NCBI RefSeq assembly: GCF_900101985.1
Contig: NZ_FNAR01000003.1
Span: 186,001 to 250,000 of the forward strand
DNA length: 64,000 bases
Reading direction: 5' to 3'
Source: Bhargavaea beijingensis
GTDB lineage: Bacteria; Bacillota; Bacilli; Bacillales_A; Planococcaceae
The notes under the pieces were generated by a model, which was not told the origin of the DNA, ran no database searches, and saw nothing but the letters and a program-made list of their open reading frames with translations. A program made the translations under genes and the position numbers. How positions within the stretch are numbered: the first letter of the stretch is position 1; every line of letters starts with the position of its first letter. Below are positions 26,675 to 35,518 of the stretch, one piece after another.

Positions 26675-27834
26675 TGGACAAGAACGGCTTCGATGAACAA
26701 TCCGTCAAGGCGCTCGACCTTCTGCTCCACCATTACTGGATTCTCCGCTCAGAGCAGCCGGAGTGGCACCGCCTCATCCGTGAACGCGAGAAACCGCTCC
26801 GGACTTATCTCCGGGAGCGGTTCGGTCTGCAGCTACACATCCATCCCCAGTTCGTGAAGCTGGAGAAAATCCCGGCGGTGCCCGAGGCGTTCATGGGCAT
26901 CGCGGAATTCGAGGAGCCGCTCGACTACGCGATTTTCTGTTGCGCTCTCGCCTTCCTGCAGGATAAATCACCGGACGAGCAGTTTCTCCTGTCCGAGATG
27001 TGCCGGGATATCCAGGAAGATTATCCGGCGGAGCCCGGCATCGACTGGACGCTTTACATACACCGCAAATCCCTCATCCGTGCACTCAGGAAGCTGATGG
27101 ATTTCGGCCTTCTTTGGACAATCGACGGGGAGCTTGCCCGTTTCGACCGCAATGAGGAACAGGAAGTACTCTATGAGGCGACGGAATACGGTCGCTATTT
27201 TATGCGCACGTTCCCGGCGGATCTCCTGTCCATGGACAGCTGGCAAGAAATCCCGGATGCGGAACATAACCCCGACCCCGAACTTGACCGCCGCCACCGT
27301 GTTTACCGGAAGCTGTTCTTTTCCCCGGGCGTGGAGCGGGACGGCGACGGGGATTCCGACTTCCACTATATCCGCAACTTCCGCGGCCGGCTTTCCGACT
27401 CGATCGAGGAACATAGCCCCTATCGCCTTCGGGTCTTCCGGAACACCGCTTTCCTGTCGGTCGAAGAACCGCGACAGCATCACACGGTTTTCCCGATGCA
27501 GAAGGCGGCCGGCGACCTGATCCTCCAATTGTCCGCCGAGCTCAGGAAGCGGATGGACCAGTTCCCGCCCGGTCCCGACGGCGCGGTCATTCTGACGGAA
27601 GGAGAGTTCGACCACCTCCTCGGCGAGATGCGCGAGGTCTACGGGAGCGGCTGGACGAAGCATTTCCGGGACGGCACACCGGCGGCAGTCCGGGCGGAAT
27701 TGATCGATGAAATGATCCAATGGGCGATGGCCGATCATGAGCCGGAAAACGGCATGATCCGGATCCTCCCGCTCGCGGGTGTCCTTGCCGGTGGGTACCC
27801 GGATGACTTTAATGAAGGAAGTGAGACCCCATGA
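26674..27834 (+). CDS. jetB: Wadjet type I component JetB (MukE/KITE-like, TIGR02678 family)
   Basis: This 386-residue protein is made of acidic winged-helix-like modules. Characteristic segments include LDLLLHHYWILRSEQPEWHRLI at the start, FCCALAFLQDKSPDEQFLLSEM, and RRHRVYRKLFFSPGV in the middle. Its ATG overlaps the jetA stop by one base and its stop overlaps the jetC ATG. KITE subunits bind the kleisin and DNA in SMC complexes. No catalytic motif is expected or seen. Confidence 0.87.
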   Translation: MDKNGFDEQSVKALDLLLHHYWILRSEQPEWHRLIREREKPLRTYLRERFGLQLHIHPQFVKLEKIPAVPEAFMGIAEFEEPLDYAIFCCALAFLQDKSPDEQFLLSEMCRDIQEDYPAEPGIDWTLYIHRKSLIRALRKLMDFGLLWTIDGELARFDRNEEQEVLYEATEYGRYFMRTFPADLLSMDSWQEIPDAEHNPDPELDRRHRVYRKLFFSPGVERDGDGDSDFHYIRNFRGRLSDSIEEHSPYRLRVFRNTAFLSVEEPRQHHTVFPMQKAAGDLILQLSAELRKRMDQFPPGPDGAVILTEGEFDHLLGEMREVYGSGWTKHFRDGTPAAVRAELIDEMIQWAMADHEPENGMIRILPLAGVLAGGYPDDFNEGSETP

Positions 27835-30800
27835 ATAGCAACCGCTGGGTAATGCACCGTGCCGGTCTGCTGAACTTCTGGTATTACAACGATCAGGAGA
27901 TCTTCAACTTCTCGGACGGGAAGCTGCTGCTCCGCGGCGCGAACGGCTCCGGGAAATCCGTGACCATGCAAAGCCTGCTTCCCGTCCTGCTTGACGGGAA
28001 AAAGTCCCCGAGCCGGCTTGATCCGTTCGGCTCGAGCGCACGCAAGATGGAGGATTATCTGCTCGGGGAAAAAGAGATCTCCGGGCGCGACGAGCGGACC
28101 GGCTACCTGTTCCTTGAATATAAAAAGACCGGCAGCCCGCAGTACATCACGACGGGCATCGGGCTTCAGGCGCGGCGCGGCAAAACACTGAGCACCTGGC
28201 ATTTCGTCATCCATAACGAGCGGATCGGCCACGGCCTTTCACTGACGAAACGGACTGCAGGAGAGGATGTTCCGCTATCGTTCCAGGAGTTGAAAAACCG
28301 TGTCGGCGATTTCGGCACCGTGACCCGTTCACAAGGCGAATACGCGGAACTCGTCCGCAAGCACGTGTTCGGATTCGAGACGGAGGACGCCTATGACGAC
28401 CTGATCAAACTGCTTGTGCAGATCCGCACACCAAAGCTGTCCAAGGACTTCAAGCCGACCGTCATCACCGGCATCCTCGAATCCGCGCTGCCGCCGCTGA
28501 CGGACGATGAGCTTCGCCACCTGTCCGATACGATCGACAGCATGGACCTTGCCCAGCAGCAATACGACAAGCAGGAAGCGGAATATGAATCCGTCAAGAA
28601 ACTGGAAAAGGCCTATCACGCATACAACGAATATATCCTGGCGGAGCGCCATGAATTCCATGAAAACGCCCGAAGCAGTCGCCTGGTCGCAGAAGCGGGC
28701 GCCGCCGAAAAAGAGCAGGCTATCCTCGGCCTCTCCGAAGCGCTTGCCGGGCTGGAAAAAACGCAGAGGACGGCGCTTGCCGAGATTGAAACAGCCGAAC
28801 AAGCAAGCCTGCGTCTCAGGAACCACAAAGTATGGAATCTTCGCGAGGAACTGGTGAAAAAGCAGGAGGAAGCTGCAGGACTTGAGAGGAAAATCGCTTC
28901 CTTGGAAGAGAAACTGGACCGGAACCGCGAGAAGGAGCGGACCATCCGAAGCGAGGCGGACCGTGAAGAGGACCGGCTCCGGAATCTGGAGCGCGATGCG
29001 GACGATGCTTTCGGCGAACTGGAGGCCCTCTCCGCCGAATCCGCCTTTGACGGTCATGCGGTGAACTCCAATCACTTTAAAGACCGTCTCGGGGAAGATC
29101 TCGATTTCACGGCTTTCCACCAGGATGCGAATGCCCATCTACGGCGACTCCGCAATCTTCGGGAAGTCGCCTTGGAAGCGGAGCGGAAGCATGAAGAAGC
29201 AGCTCGTCTCCAGCGCCGGGCTTCCGAACAAAAACAGGAAGTGGACGAGCTGCGCGGCCGGATCCGTGCCCTGGACCAATGGTTTGGAGAAGCGAAAGTG
29301 GCACTGACCGACACGCTCTTCTCCTACTTCCAAGGCCGGCCGGCACTGCCGTTTTCGGAAGACGATGCCGCGCTGCTCTCCCGCAGGGCAGCGGGGCTTT
29401 ATGACACGGTCCGTTTCGAAGATGTCCGCCAGGTATTCCTGGAGTCCATCGAAAACTACCGGGCGGGCCTCCTCGGCGAACTGGCCGGTCTGAAACACGT
29501 TCAAAAGCAAAATCGGGACGCCATCCGGGCCGAAAAAGATGAAATTGAACGCTGGAAGACGGCCATCTATGCCAGCCCCGGCCGCCACGCCAGCACGGAA
29601 CAATTCCGGACGGGGCTCACCGGCAGCGGCGTCCCTTACATTCCGTTATTTGCGGCAGTGGAGTTTCGGGAAGAGGTCAGCGATGAAGAGCGCCAGCAGC
29701 TTGAATCCGCCCTTGCGGCAGCCGGGCTGCTGGATGCACTGATCACCGACGGGGAACTGCAGCCGGAAAGCGACCGCGTTCTCCGCCCCGAACCTCTTCT
29801 CATGACGCCGACACTGGCCGATTACCTGGTTCCGGGTGCAGGGACCGACAGCCCGATCTCCGCGGAACGGATTGACGACATTCTCCGTAGCATCCCGCTT
29901 TCACCGGAAGAAGGCCGTTTCCACTTAGATGCGGACGGCTCCTACTCATTCGGCATCCTGCGCGGGCATGCCCCCGATAACGGCCCGTCCAAATACATCG
30001 GCCGCACGTCGCGGGAACGCCACCGCGCCCGGATGATCGAGGAAGCCGAAGCCCGGCTCGACGTTCTAAAGGAAGAAAAAGAACGGCTGGATGCGGAAGA
30101 GCGCCGGATTGCGGGACTGCTGGACCGCAGCGGGCAATACCGCCTGGATATTCCTGATGACAAGGCGCTCTCGGATATTCACGCTGAATGCGTAAAGACA
30201 GAATCGCACTTCAGGCAGGCGGAAAACATGCTCCTGCGGCTGGAAGGCGAATGGAAAAGCGCCCATTCGGAAGCCAAGGATCTGCAGACGGGGCTTCGCC
30301 GCGACGGCAATTCCCTCGGCCTCATCCTGAAGCCGGAACCGCTCGGAGAAGCAATCCATGCGGCGGAAGACTATGCGGCCGTCCTTCACGGCCTGGATGG
30401 AACTGCGCGCGAGATCCGCCATGCCCGCCAACAGATCGCCGCCCTCCGAAGAACGCTTGAAGACCTGCTGGAGGCGTCCGATGAACTCCTCGGTGAACAA
30501 TACATTGCACAGGACAATCTCGCCGCCTTCCGCCGGGGCATCGAATCGATCGAAAAACAGATGGAACTCGAAGGCATCGAGGACATCCGCCGAGAAATCG
30601 GGGAACTCCAGAAGCGGTTGGCCGACTTGAAGGCCACACGCGACCGGACGTATGAGGAAATCCCCGAGACAAAAGCGGAAATCAGGCGGAACGAGGAAAA
30701 ACTCAATGCACTCCGCCTCGACGCTAAGTTCTGGACGTTAATGGAAGAAGAATGGAGCCACTCACTCAAGGAAGAGCATGCACGCGGGTTCATCACCCGT

Positions 30801-32114
30801 ACGAATGGGGACAGCATGGCCTCCCCTGCCGATTTCAAATCAGTGCCGGAAAACAAGAGCAAGCCGAAACTGGACGAGCAGCTGACGAAAGCATTCTTGG
30901 GCGAGCAGTTCTCACTGATCGACTACTCCTTGACTGAACGGACTGATCAGCGGGAGGAGCCTGCATGGTTCACCGGCGGGTGGACCCCCGTCCACGAAGC
31001 GGAAATCGGGCGCTGGAAATTGAACAACGGCCGGAAAATCATCGAAATGGACCTGTTCGGCAAACGCGACAGTCCATACGCCGTAGCCGAATTCCTTTCC
31101 GACGCCCTGATCCAGCAACAGCAGGCGCTTGACGAGCAGGAACGCAAGCTGTTCGAAGACATCATTCTCCATACGGTCAGCAACATTCTCCGCGCCCGCA
31201 TCCAGCGTACGGAAAAGTGGGTCCGGGAAATGGACGGCATCATGAAGGAACGGAACAACTCCCAAGGCCTGATCTTCTCTATCAAATGGAAGCCCCTCCC
31301 TGCCGACTCCGAAGAAGAGCTCGACACCGCGGAGCTTGTCCGGCTGCTCAGGCTCGATGCAAGATTTATGAAGCCCGAGGACCGCGAGCGGATCCAGAAC
31401 CATTTCCGCTCCAGGATCGATCGCGCCAAGCAGCTGACCGAAGATGATCAGGAAGGCGCCACGATGCGCCAGGTTTTGAAAGAAGTGCTCGACTACCGGA
31501 AATGGTTCCGCTTTGTCCTTTCCTACCGAAAGGAAAACGAGCCGACACGCGAACTGACCGACCACGCCTTCAACAAATTCAGCGGCGGTGAAAAAGCGAT
31601 GGCGATGTATATCCCGCTGTTCACCGCAGCCTACTCGAGATACAAGGAAGCGGCTGATTTTGCCCCGTATGTCATTTCGCTCGATGAGGCGTTCGCCGGC
31701 GTCGATGACACAAACATCCGGGACATGTTCGAAGTCGTCGAACAGCTAGGCTTCAACTACATCATGAACTCACAGGCGCTTTGGGGCGATTACGACACCG
31801 TTCTGAGCCTTTCCGTCTACGAGCTGATCCGCCAGAAAAACGCGGACTTCGTCTCGACGATCCGGTACGAGTGGAACGGACGGGAAAAGCAGCTTATCAC
31901 GGAAGAGGAGCCTGTGGTGACCAATCCTGAACTTGAGGAGCCCGCCCCGCGAAAAGCCGCGGCCACAGAAGATCCGCTTGAAGTGAGTGCTGAAGAAGAT
32001 AAATCCGGACCATCGCCGGAACACCCGGCGCTTGCGAAGCCTGCGAGCGAACAGGCCAGCCTGCTGGACCTTCTCGAAAACGATACGGAGGAGCCGGCAC
32101 GACATGGACGATAA
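27831..32114 (+). CDS. jetC: Wadjet type I component JetC (SMC/MukB-like ATPase, TIGR02680 family)
   Basis: This 1427-residue motor subunit has an N-terminal ATPase half with Walker A RGANGSGKSVTMQ (residues 35-47). Long coiled-coil stretches rich in Glu, Arg, Lys and Leu cover roughly residues 250-500 and 700-970. The C-terminal ATPase half has the signature KFSGGEKAMAMYIPLF (about 1250) and Walker B YVISLDEAFAGVDD (about 1280). After the head domain a low-complexity Glu/Ala/Pro tail of roughly 80 residues leads into the overlap with jetD. It would extrude DNA loops and position JetD for cleavage. All ATPase motifs are intact. Confidence 0.95.
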   Translation: MNSNRWVMHRAGLLNFWYYNDQEIFNFSDGKLLLRGANGSGKSVTMQSLLPVLLDGKKSPSRLDPFGSSARKMEDYLLGEKEISGRDERTGYLFLEYKKTGSPQYITTGIGLQARRGKTLSTWHFVIHNERIGHGLSLTKRTAGEDVPLSFQELKNRVGDFGTVTRSQGEYAELVRKHVFGFETEDAYDDLIKLLVQIRTPKLSKDFKPTVITGILESALPPLTDDELRHLSDTIDSMDLAQQQYDKQEAEYESVKKLEKAYHAYNEYILAERHEFHENARSSRLVAEAGAAEKEQAILGLSEALAGLEKTQRTALAEIETAEQASLRLRNHKVWNLREELVKKQEEAAGLERKIASLEEKLDRNREKERTIRSEADREEDRLRNLERDADDAFGELEALSAESAFDGHAVNSNHFKDRLGEDLDFTAFHQDANAHLRRLRNLREVALEAERKHEEAARLQRRASEQKQEVDELRGRIRALDQWFGEAKVALTDTLFSYFQGRPALPFSEDDAALLSRRAAGLYDTVRFEDVRQVFLESIENYRAGLLGELAGLKHVQKQNRDAIRAEKDEIERWKTAIYASPGRHASTEQFRTGLTGSGVPYIPLFAAVEFREEVSDEERQQLESALAAAGLLDALITDGELQPESDRVLRPEPLLMTPTLADYLVPGAGTDSPISAERIDDILRSIPLSPEEGRFHLDADGSYSFGILRGHAPDNGPSKYIGRTSRERHRARMIEEAEARLDVLKEEKERLDAEERRIAGLLDRSGQYRLDIPDDKALSDIHAECVKTESHFRQAENMLLRLEGEWKSAHSEAKDLQTGLRRDGNSLGLILKPEPLGEAIHAAEDYAAVLHGLDGTAREIRHARQQIAALRRTLEDLLEASDELLGEQYIAQDNLAAFRRGIESIEKQMELEGIEDIRREIGELQKRLADLKATRDRTYEEIPETKAEIRRNEEKLNALRLDAKFWTLMEEEWSHSLKEEHARGFITRTNGDSMASPADFKSVPENKSKPKLDEQLTKAFLGEQFSLIDYSLTERTDQREEPAWFTGGWTPVHEAEIGRWKLNNGRKIIEMDLFGKRDSPYAVAEFLSDALIQQQQALDEQERKLFEDIILHTVSNILRARIQRTEKWVREMDGIMKERNNSQGLIFSIKWKPLPADSEEELDTAELVRLLRLDARFMKPEDRERIQNHFRSRIDRAKQLTEDDQEGATMRQVLKEVLDYRKWFRFVLSYRKENEPTRELTDHAFNKFSGGEKAMAMYIPLFTAAYSRYKEAADFAPYVISLDEAFAGVDDTNIRDMFEVVEQLGFNYIMNSQALWGDYDTVLSLSVYELIRQKNADFVSTIRYEWNGREKQLITEEEPVVTNPELEEPAPRKAAATEDPLEVSAEEDKSGPSPEHPALAKPASEQASLLDLLENDTEEPARHGR

Positions 32115-33375
32115 CATCCGCCTGATTGTTGAGGATCCGGCACTCGCGAAGCTTCTCGCACTTATCCGGGACAAATACCGGTCGCTTGGCAAAGTCGGCG
32201 GCTCGGTGAAGCTCGACCGCTTCACGCAGGAGGAAATCTGCTCGATTGCCGGTTTCACCGGCATTCCGCCCGACATATTGACCAGCCGGAGTCTTACATT
32301 GAACAAATTTGAACAAGCCCTCGGTCGGACCGTCTTCAGCGGCCTGTCCCTAGCCGAACTGCTCGAGCAGTTTTTCGGAGAGCCGCTCACGACAAAAGAG
32401 CAGGAACGTGCGTGGGCAAAAGATGCGGCCGCCGCCTTCATCCGGACTTTGGAGATAACCTACCCGGACGGGGCGTTCTGGTGGGCGAGGATCGCATCAG
32501 CCTCACCGGACACCCGCTGGATCCGGTCACTGTACCGGAAAGACGATACCCGCCTCGCCGGACTTTTGGGGCGCGTCTTTGAAGCTTACCGAAACCTTCC
32601 GGATGAGGCGGACATGGAACTTCTCTCCCTCTTCGCCCATCGGACGACAGGCAACCCGCATGCCTTCGACAGTTCACAGCTCACCGGTCGCCTGCTCACC
32701 CACTGCCTGTATGTCCGGTCGGTGACGGACGGCGCGGAAGACACCGGCATGCCGCGGTCTTCGGAAGAACTCAATGACTTGTACGCCCGGTTCGGCCTGA
32801 CGCGCGACGACCTGTGGAGTTTCGTCACCTGCCGCGGACTCATCGCCTCCACGACAGACGGCCCCCACCCGCTCTGGCTGGCCGCCGTCGAAACCAGCAG
32901 CGTCCTGAACGTCCCGGTCAAGATGCTCGGGGACATCACAGAAATCAAGCCTGCCGCCGGTTGCGACGTCTGGATCGTCGAAAACTCCGGCGTCTGCTCG
33001 GCGCTCATCGACCTCGTCCAGGATGCTCCGATCATTTGTACACACGGCCAGTTCCGCTCCGCTGCGTGGATTGTACTCGACCTGTTGGCACGGGAAGACG
33101 TGACGTTCCACTACTCTGGCGACTTCGACCCCGAAGGCCTCCAAATGGCACAGCGGCTGATCGATCGGTATCCGAAGCGGGTAAAGCTGTGGCGGATGGA
33201 CGACGAATCATACCGGATGGCGATGTCGGAAGAAGACATCTCGGGCCGGGCCGCCAAACTCGACGGCTTGACCGACCCGGGACTGATTGAGCTGGCTGAA
33301 GAATTGCGGCGGAGCGGCAAAGCGGGGTATCAGGAAGGGCTGCTCAAACTGCTTGCACAAGATATGAGAGTATGA
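32104..33375 (+). CDS. jetD: Wadjet type I nuclease JetD (TIGR02679, DUF2399/Toprim)
   Basis: This 423-residue protein carries a C-terminal Toprim-like DUF2399 domain with the acidic metal-binding residues visible: Glu in DVWIVENSG (about 290) and the acidic motif in HYSGDFDPEGLQ (about 339). The N-terminal part includes the DNA-binding module typical of the family. The ATG at 32104 lies inside the end of jetC, out of frame. JetD is the topoisomerase-VI-like nuclease that cuts DNA once JetABC has bound. The acidic residues are intact, so the system looks functional. Confidence 0.92.
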   Translation: MDDNIRLIVEDPALAKLLALIRDKYRSLGKVGGSVKLDRFTQEEICSIAGFTGIPPDILTSRSLTLNKFEQALGRTVFSGLSLAELLEQFFGEPLTTKEQERAWAKDAAAAFIRTLEITYPDGAFWWARIASASPDTRWIRSLYRKDDTRLAGLLGRVFEAYRNLPDEADMELLSLFAHRTTGNPHAFDSSQLTGRLLTHCLYVRSVTDGAEDTGMPRSSEELNDLYARFGLTRDDLWSFVTCRGLIASTTDGPHPLWLAAVETSSVLNVPVKMLGDITEIKPAAGCDVWIVENSGVCSALIDLVQDAPIICTHGQFRSAAWIVLDLLAREDVTFHYSGDFDPEGLQMAQRLIDRYPKRVKLWRMDDESYRMAMSEEDISGRAAKLDGLTDPGLIELAEELRRSGKAGYQEGLLKLLAQDMRV

Positions 33376-33428
33376 AGAAAGCCGGGACTCGGAGCATAAC
33401 GAATGTGAATGAAATTTAAGCTGGGATG

Positions 33429-33457
33429 TAGACATTTCAGTAGCTATGGCATATATT
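33429..33457 (+). promoter_or_regulatory. Sigma-A promoter in the jetD-abiF gap
   Basis: TAGACA, a 17-base spacer and TATATT form a good vegetative promoter with a predicted start near 33464. That is upstream of a terminator-like hairpin rather than directly upstream of the Abi gene. Confidence 0.65.
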
Positions 33458-33463
33458 AATAAT

Positions 33464-33517
33464 AATCGCACCCACCACGCCTCTTAACAATGCGGACCAA
33501 GGTGGGTCATTTTTATA
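33464..33517 (+). ncRNA. Candidate small structured RNA upstream of the AbiF-like gene
   Basis: A short unit runs from the sigma-A start to a hairpin. ACCCACC (33469-33475) pairs with GGTGGGT (33501-33507), and a possible inner CGC/GCG pairing (33478-33480, 33492-33494) reduces the loop. CATTTTTATAT follows. The hairpin could be simply a terminator for jetABCD, but the dedicated promoter argues for a roughly 50-nucleotide RNA. Comparative genomics has described a conserved RNA motif next to abiF-type genes. I did not have the covariance model to test this sequence. Confidence 0.42.
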
Positions 33518-33538
33518 TCTACGAATGGAGACGTCGCT

Positions 33539-34417
33539 ATGACTGTTCCTTCTTTTCCAAAACCGCCTAAAACCTATTCCGAACAAGTTGCAATCTTAAA
33601 ATCCCGCAATATGATTGTAGCTGATGAAGAAAAAGCAATCAGAAAACTTGCTCAGTTGAATTACTATCGTTTGACTGCATATGCTCTCAGTTTTAAAGAA
33701 GGAGAAAACTATCGCGAAGGAACACGATTTGATCATATTGTAGAGATTTATGAATTTGATCAACGACTCCGAAACACATTAATGAGATATTTGGAGCAGA
33801 TTGAAATTAACTTAAGAACAACAATTGCCTATCATTTAGCCCACACCTATGGTCCATTGGGATATAGAAATCAGGATTACTTTTATTCTGCTCCTAAGCA
33901 TAAAGAATTCCTGGAAAAGTTGGATGATAATATTTCCAAGCGGAGTACAGATGAACTATTTATCGCTCACCATATCGAAAACTATCATAGAAAATTTCCG
34001 ATATGGGTTTCTGTTGAAGTCTTAACATTCTCCAACCTTTCTATGCTCTATTCAAACTTACTCCGAAAAGATCAACTCGCCATTGCTAAAAAACATAATA
34101 CGAAACCATTTTATCTCATTAACTGGTTGCATTCTTTATCGTATTTAAGAAATATATGTGCACATTACAGCAGATTATACGGGAAGAATTTAAGGATCCC
34201 TTCGAAACAATTAAATAATATCCCAAACACTGTAGATCCGCAGAAGTTATTTTCCAGCATTGCTGCTTTATGCTTTTTGCTGCCACAAACAGATCGCGAA
34301 AATTTTATTATAGAGATATTTGCACTAATCGAAAATTATATTGAGTGGATCGAATTAAAAGAGATTGGTTTTCCAAACGATTGGAGAAGCGTTCTTGAAA
34401 TCATTCATAAGCCGTAA
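33539..34417 (+). CDS. Abi_2/AbiF-family abortive infection protein (HEPN-like)
   Basis: The 292-residue protein has the Abi_2 family layout: KPPKTYSEQVAILKSRNMIV at the start, LNYYRLTAYALSF, FDQRLRNTLMRYLEQIEI and YLRNICAHYSRLYG. The last contains a HEPN-type R-x4-H motif (Arg204 to His209), expected to give RNase activity. GGAG lies 7 bases before the ATG at 33539. The gene is far more AT-rich than its neighbours, consistent with transfer. It lies directly downstream of Wadjet and a possible partner RNA, so it likely aborts growth after phage infection or acts as a toxin. Activity is inferred from the family. Confidence 0.88.
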   Translation: MTVPSFPKPPKTYSEQVAILKSRNMIVADEEKAIRKLAQLNYYRLTAYALSFKEGENYREGTRFDHIVEIYEFDQRLRNTLMRYLEQIEINLRTTIAYHLAHTYGPLGYRNQDYFYSAPKHKEFLEKLDDNISKRSTDELFIAHHIENYHRKFPIWVSVEVLTFSNLSMLYSNLLRKDQLAIAKKHNTKPFYLINWLHSLSYLRNICAHYSRLYGKNLRIPSKQLNNIPNTVDPQKLFSSIAALCFLLPQTDRENFIIEIFALIENYIEWIELKEIGFPNDWRSVLEIIHKP

Positions 34418-34485
34418 ATGCTTCTACGTTCGTTCTCCCGCATTTTTAAAAACCGCATAATCTTGCTTTGGAAGAACGCACTGTA

Positions 34486-34516
34486 ACAGCCTGGCGTATT
34501 CGCAGGGCTGTTTTTG
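34486..34516 (+). terminator. Terminator downstream of the Abi gene
   Basis: ACAGCC and GGCTGT pair with partial inner pairing, followed by TTTTTGTG. It lies about 70 bases after the Abi stop codon. Confidence 0.75.
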
Positions 34517-34587
34517 TGATTCGTTCAAACGACTCCCCAACTCTATCGCTGTCAGCACATTTGTCTGAACCACACCACCAAAGCCCC

Positions 34588-34650
34588 GTTTCGAAGCACT
34601 CGCGGACAGTTTCGAAGCACTTGGCCACGATTTGGAAGCACTCACAAAAA
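34588..34650. repeat. Three-unit 21-bp array with core TTTCGAAGCACT
   Basis: Cores begin at 34588 (GTTTCGAAGCACT), 34609 (GTTTCGAAGCACT) and 34630 (ATTTGGAAGCACT), exactly 21 bases apart, with eight variable bases between. It has the same period as the arrays at 24826, 36855 and 41058 but a different core. Confidence 0.85.
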
Positions 34651-34675
34651 CAGCCCGGCACATTCGCCGGGCTGC
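34643..34675 (-). terminator. Terminator of the leftward hydrolase-acetyltransferase operon
   Basis: Read leftward, CAGCCCGGC and GCCGGGCTG pair around a short loop and are followed by TTTTTGTG. Confidence 0.75.
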
Positions 34676-34685
34676 TCTCTCATAA

Positions 34686-34783
34686 TTAGTCAAACTCCCT
34701 CGGTTCCATCGCTGTCAGCCGATTCGTAGGCTCGATGAACGCTGCAATCCCGTAAAGCAATGCATCTTTACCAATGTCGGACC
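34686..34783 (-). pseudogene. Possible C-terminal remnant of a lost gene
   Basis: A short leftward frame of about 32 codons ends ...RLTAMEPREFD-stop directly before a terminator. It begins at an in-frame stop and has no start codon or ribosome binding site. It reads like the tail of a protein gene. A diverged partial copy (NVLTAIELGSRL) is in the paired direct repeat to the left. No family is recognised. Confidence 0.3.
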
Positions 34784-34836
34784 GCTATAGGCCCCGCTCC
34801 ACACCTGTTCCCTGAATGGTCCCGGTATCACATTCC

Positions 34837-35046
34837 TCATGCCCTTCCCCTTTTCCGATCCAATCTGTTAACCAGGAGATAAACGCCCGTCACGCACAGC
34901 GCGGAGATTCCGAGCCGGACCCACATGACCCATTCAACCGTGCCGCTTCCTGGTATGTAGACGGCCGTCAGCACCAAGCCCTGGGTCCATTCGGCTAAAA
35001 GAAGCGCAGCGGCCATTCCAATAAAAATCAACAAAAACCGTTTCAT
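34837..35046 (-). CDS. Small two-helix membrane protein, function unknown
   Basis: The 69-residue protein has two hydrophobic helices (FLLIFIGMAAALLLAEW, WVRLGISALCVTGVYLLVN) and a basic C-terminus (RLDRKRGRA). The ATG at 35046 follows GAGGAGGC. It lies 16 bases after the acetyltransferase stop, so it is probably the last gene of that leftward unit. No family is recognised. Confidence 0.6.
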   Translation of the reverse strand: MKRFLLIFIGMAAALLLAEWTQGLVLTAVYIPGSGTVEWVMWVRLGISALCVTGVYLLVNRLDRKRGRA

Positions 35047-35062
35047 CACAAGCCTCCTCGGG

Positions 35063-35518
35063 TCAGTCACCCAACCCCCTCTCAAACATCACCATGTCGA
35101 TCGCGCGGATCCCGTTTTCCCAAATCGGTTCGGGATAGGACAAAAAGAAATCCCTTCGGATGTGGCTCATGCGGAATCCGCATTTCTGGTAGAAAGCCAG
35201 GTTGCCGATGCTGGAATTGGCCGTGCCGACAATCATCCGCCTGAAGCCCAACGCTGTGTACCGGAATATGCCATCCTCAATCAAGGCACGGCCAATTCCC
35301 TTTCCGCGGGAAGCTCCGTCCAGCGCGATATTTTTCAACTCTACCGTTTCCTCGTCAACCGGTACATACAGCGCCACTCCGAGGACCTCGTCTCCCGATG
35401 CCGCCGCGAATAATTGGCCGTCATCGAGGTACTTCCGGACGACCTCCTCCCCCTCGTCCGCCAGCATCAGCAAAGGCAGATAAGCTTCGCGAAGACCGGT
35501 TATTTCCTCAATCCTCAT
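35063..35518 (-). CDS. GNAT family N-acetyltransferase
   Basis: This 151-residue protein shows the acetyl-CoA-binding motif LDGASRGKGIGRALIE and the downstream NLAFYQKCGF segment of GNAT enzymes. Its start overlaps the end of the M20 hydrolase gene by 11 bases, so translation is probably coupled. The acetyl acceptor is unknown. Confidence 0.88.
   Translation of the reverse strand: MRIEEITGLREAYLPLLMLADEGEEVVRKYLDDGQLFAAASGDEVLGVALYVPVDEETVELKNIALDGASRGKGIGRALIEDGIFRYTALGFRRMIVGTANSSIGNLAFYQKCGFRMSHIRRDFFLSYPEPIWENGIRAIDMVMFERGLGD

Larger units (their letters stand above)
34485..34719. repeat. Imperfect direct repeat of about 75 bases flanking a short 21-bp array
   Basis: The segments 34485-34560 and 34650-34719 share the order hairpin (ACAGCC...GGCTG), T/C-rich run, AACTCCC-like block and ATCGCTGTCAGC. 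They are about 164 bases apart. This 419-base gene-free stretch (34418-34836) holds these copies, two terminators, the 21-bp array and a short coding remnant. The arrangement suggests duplication or insertion-deletion next to the defence genes. Confidence 0.6.
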
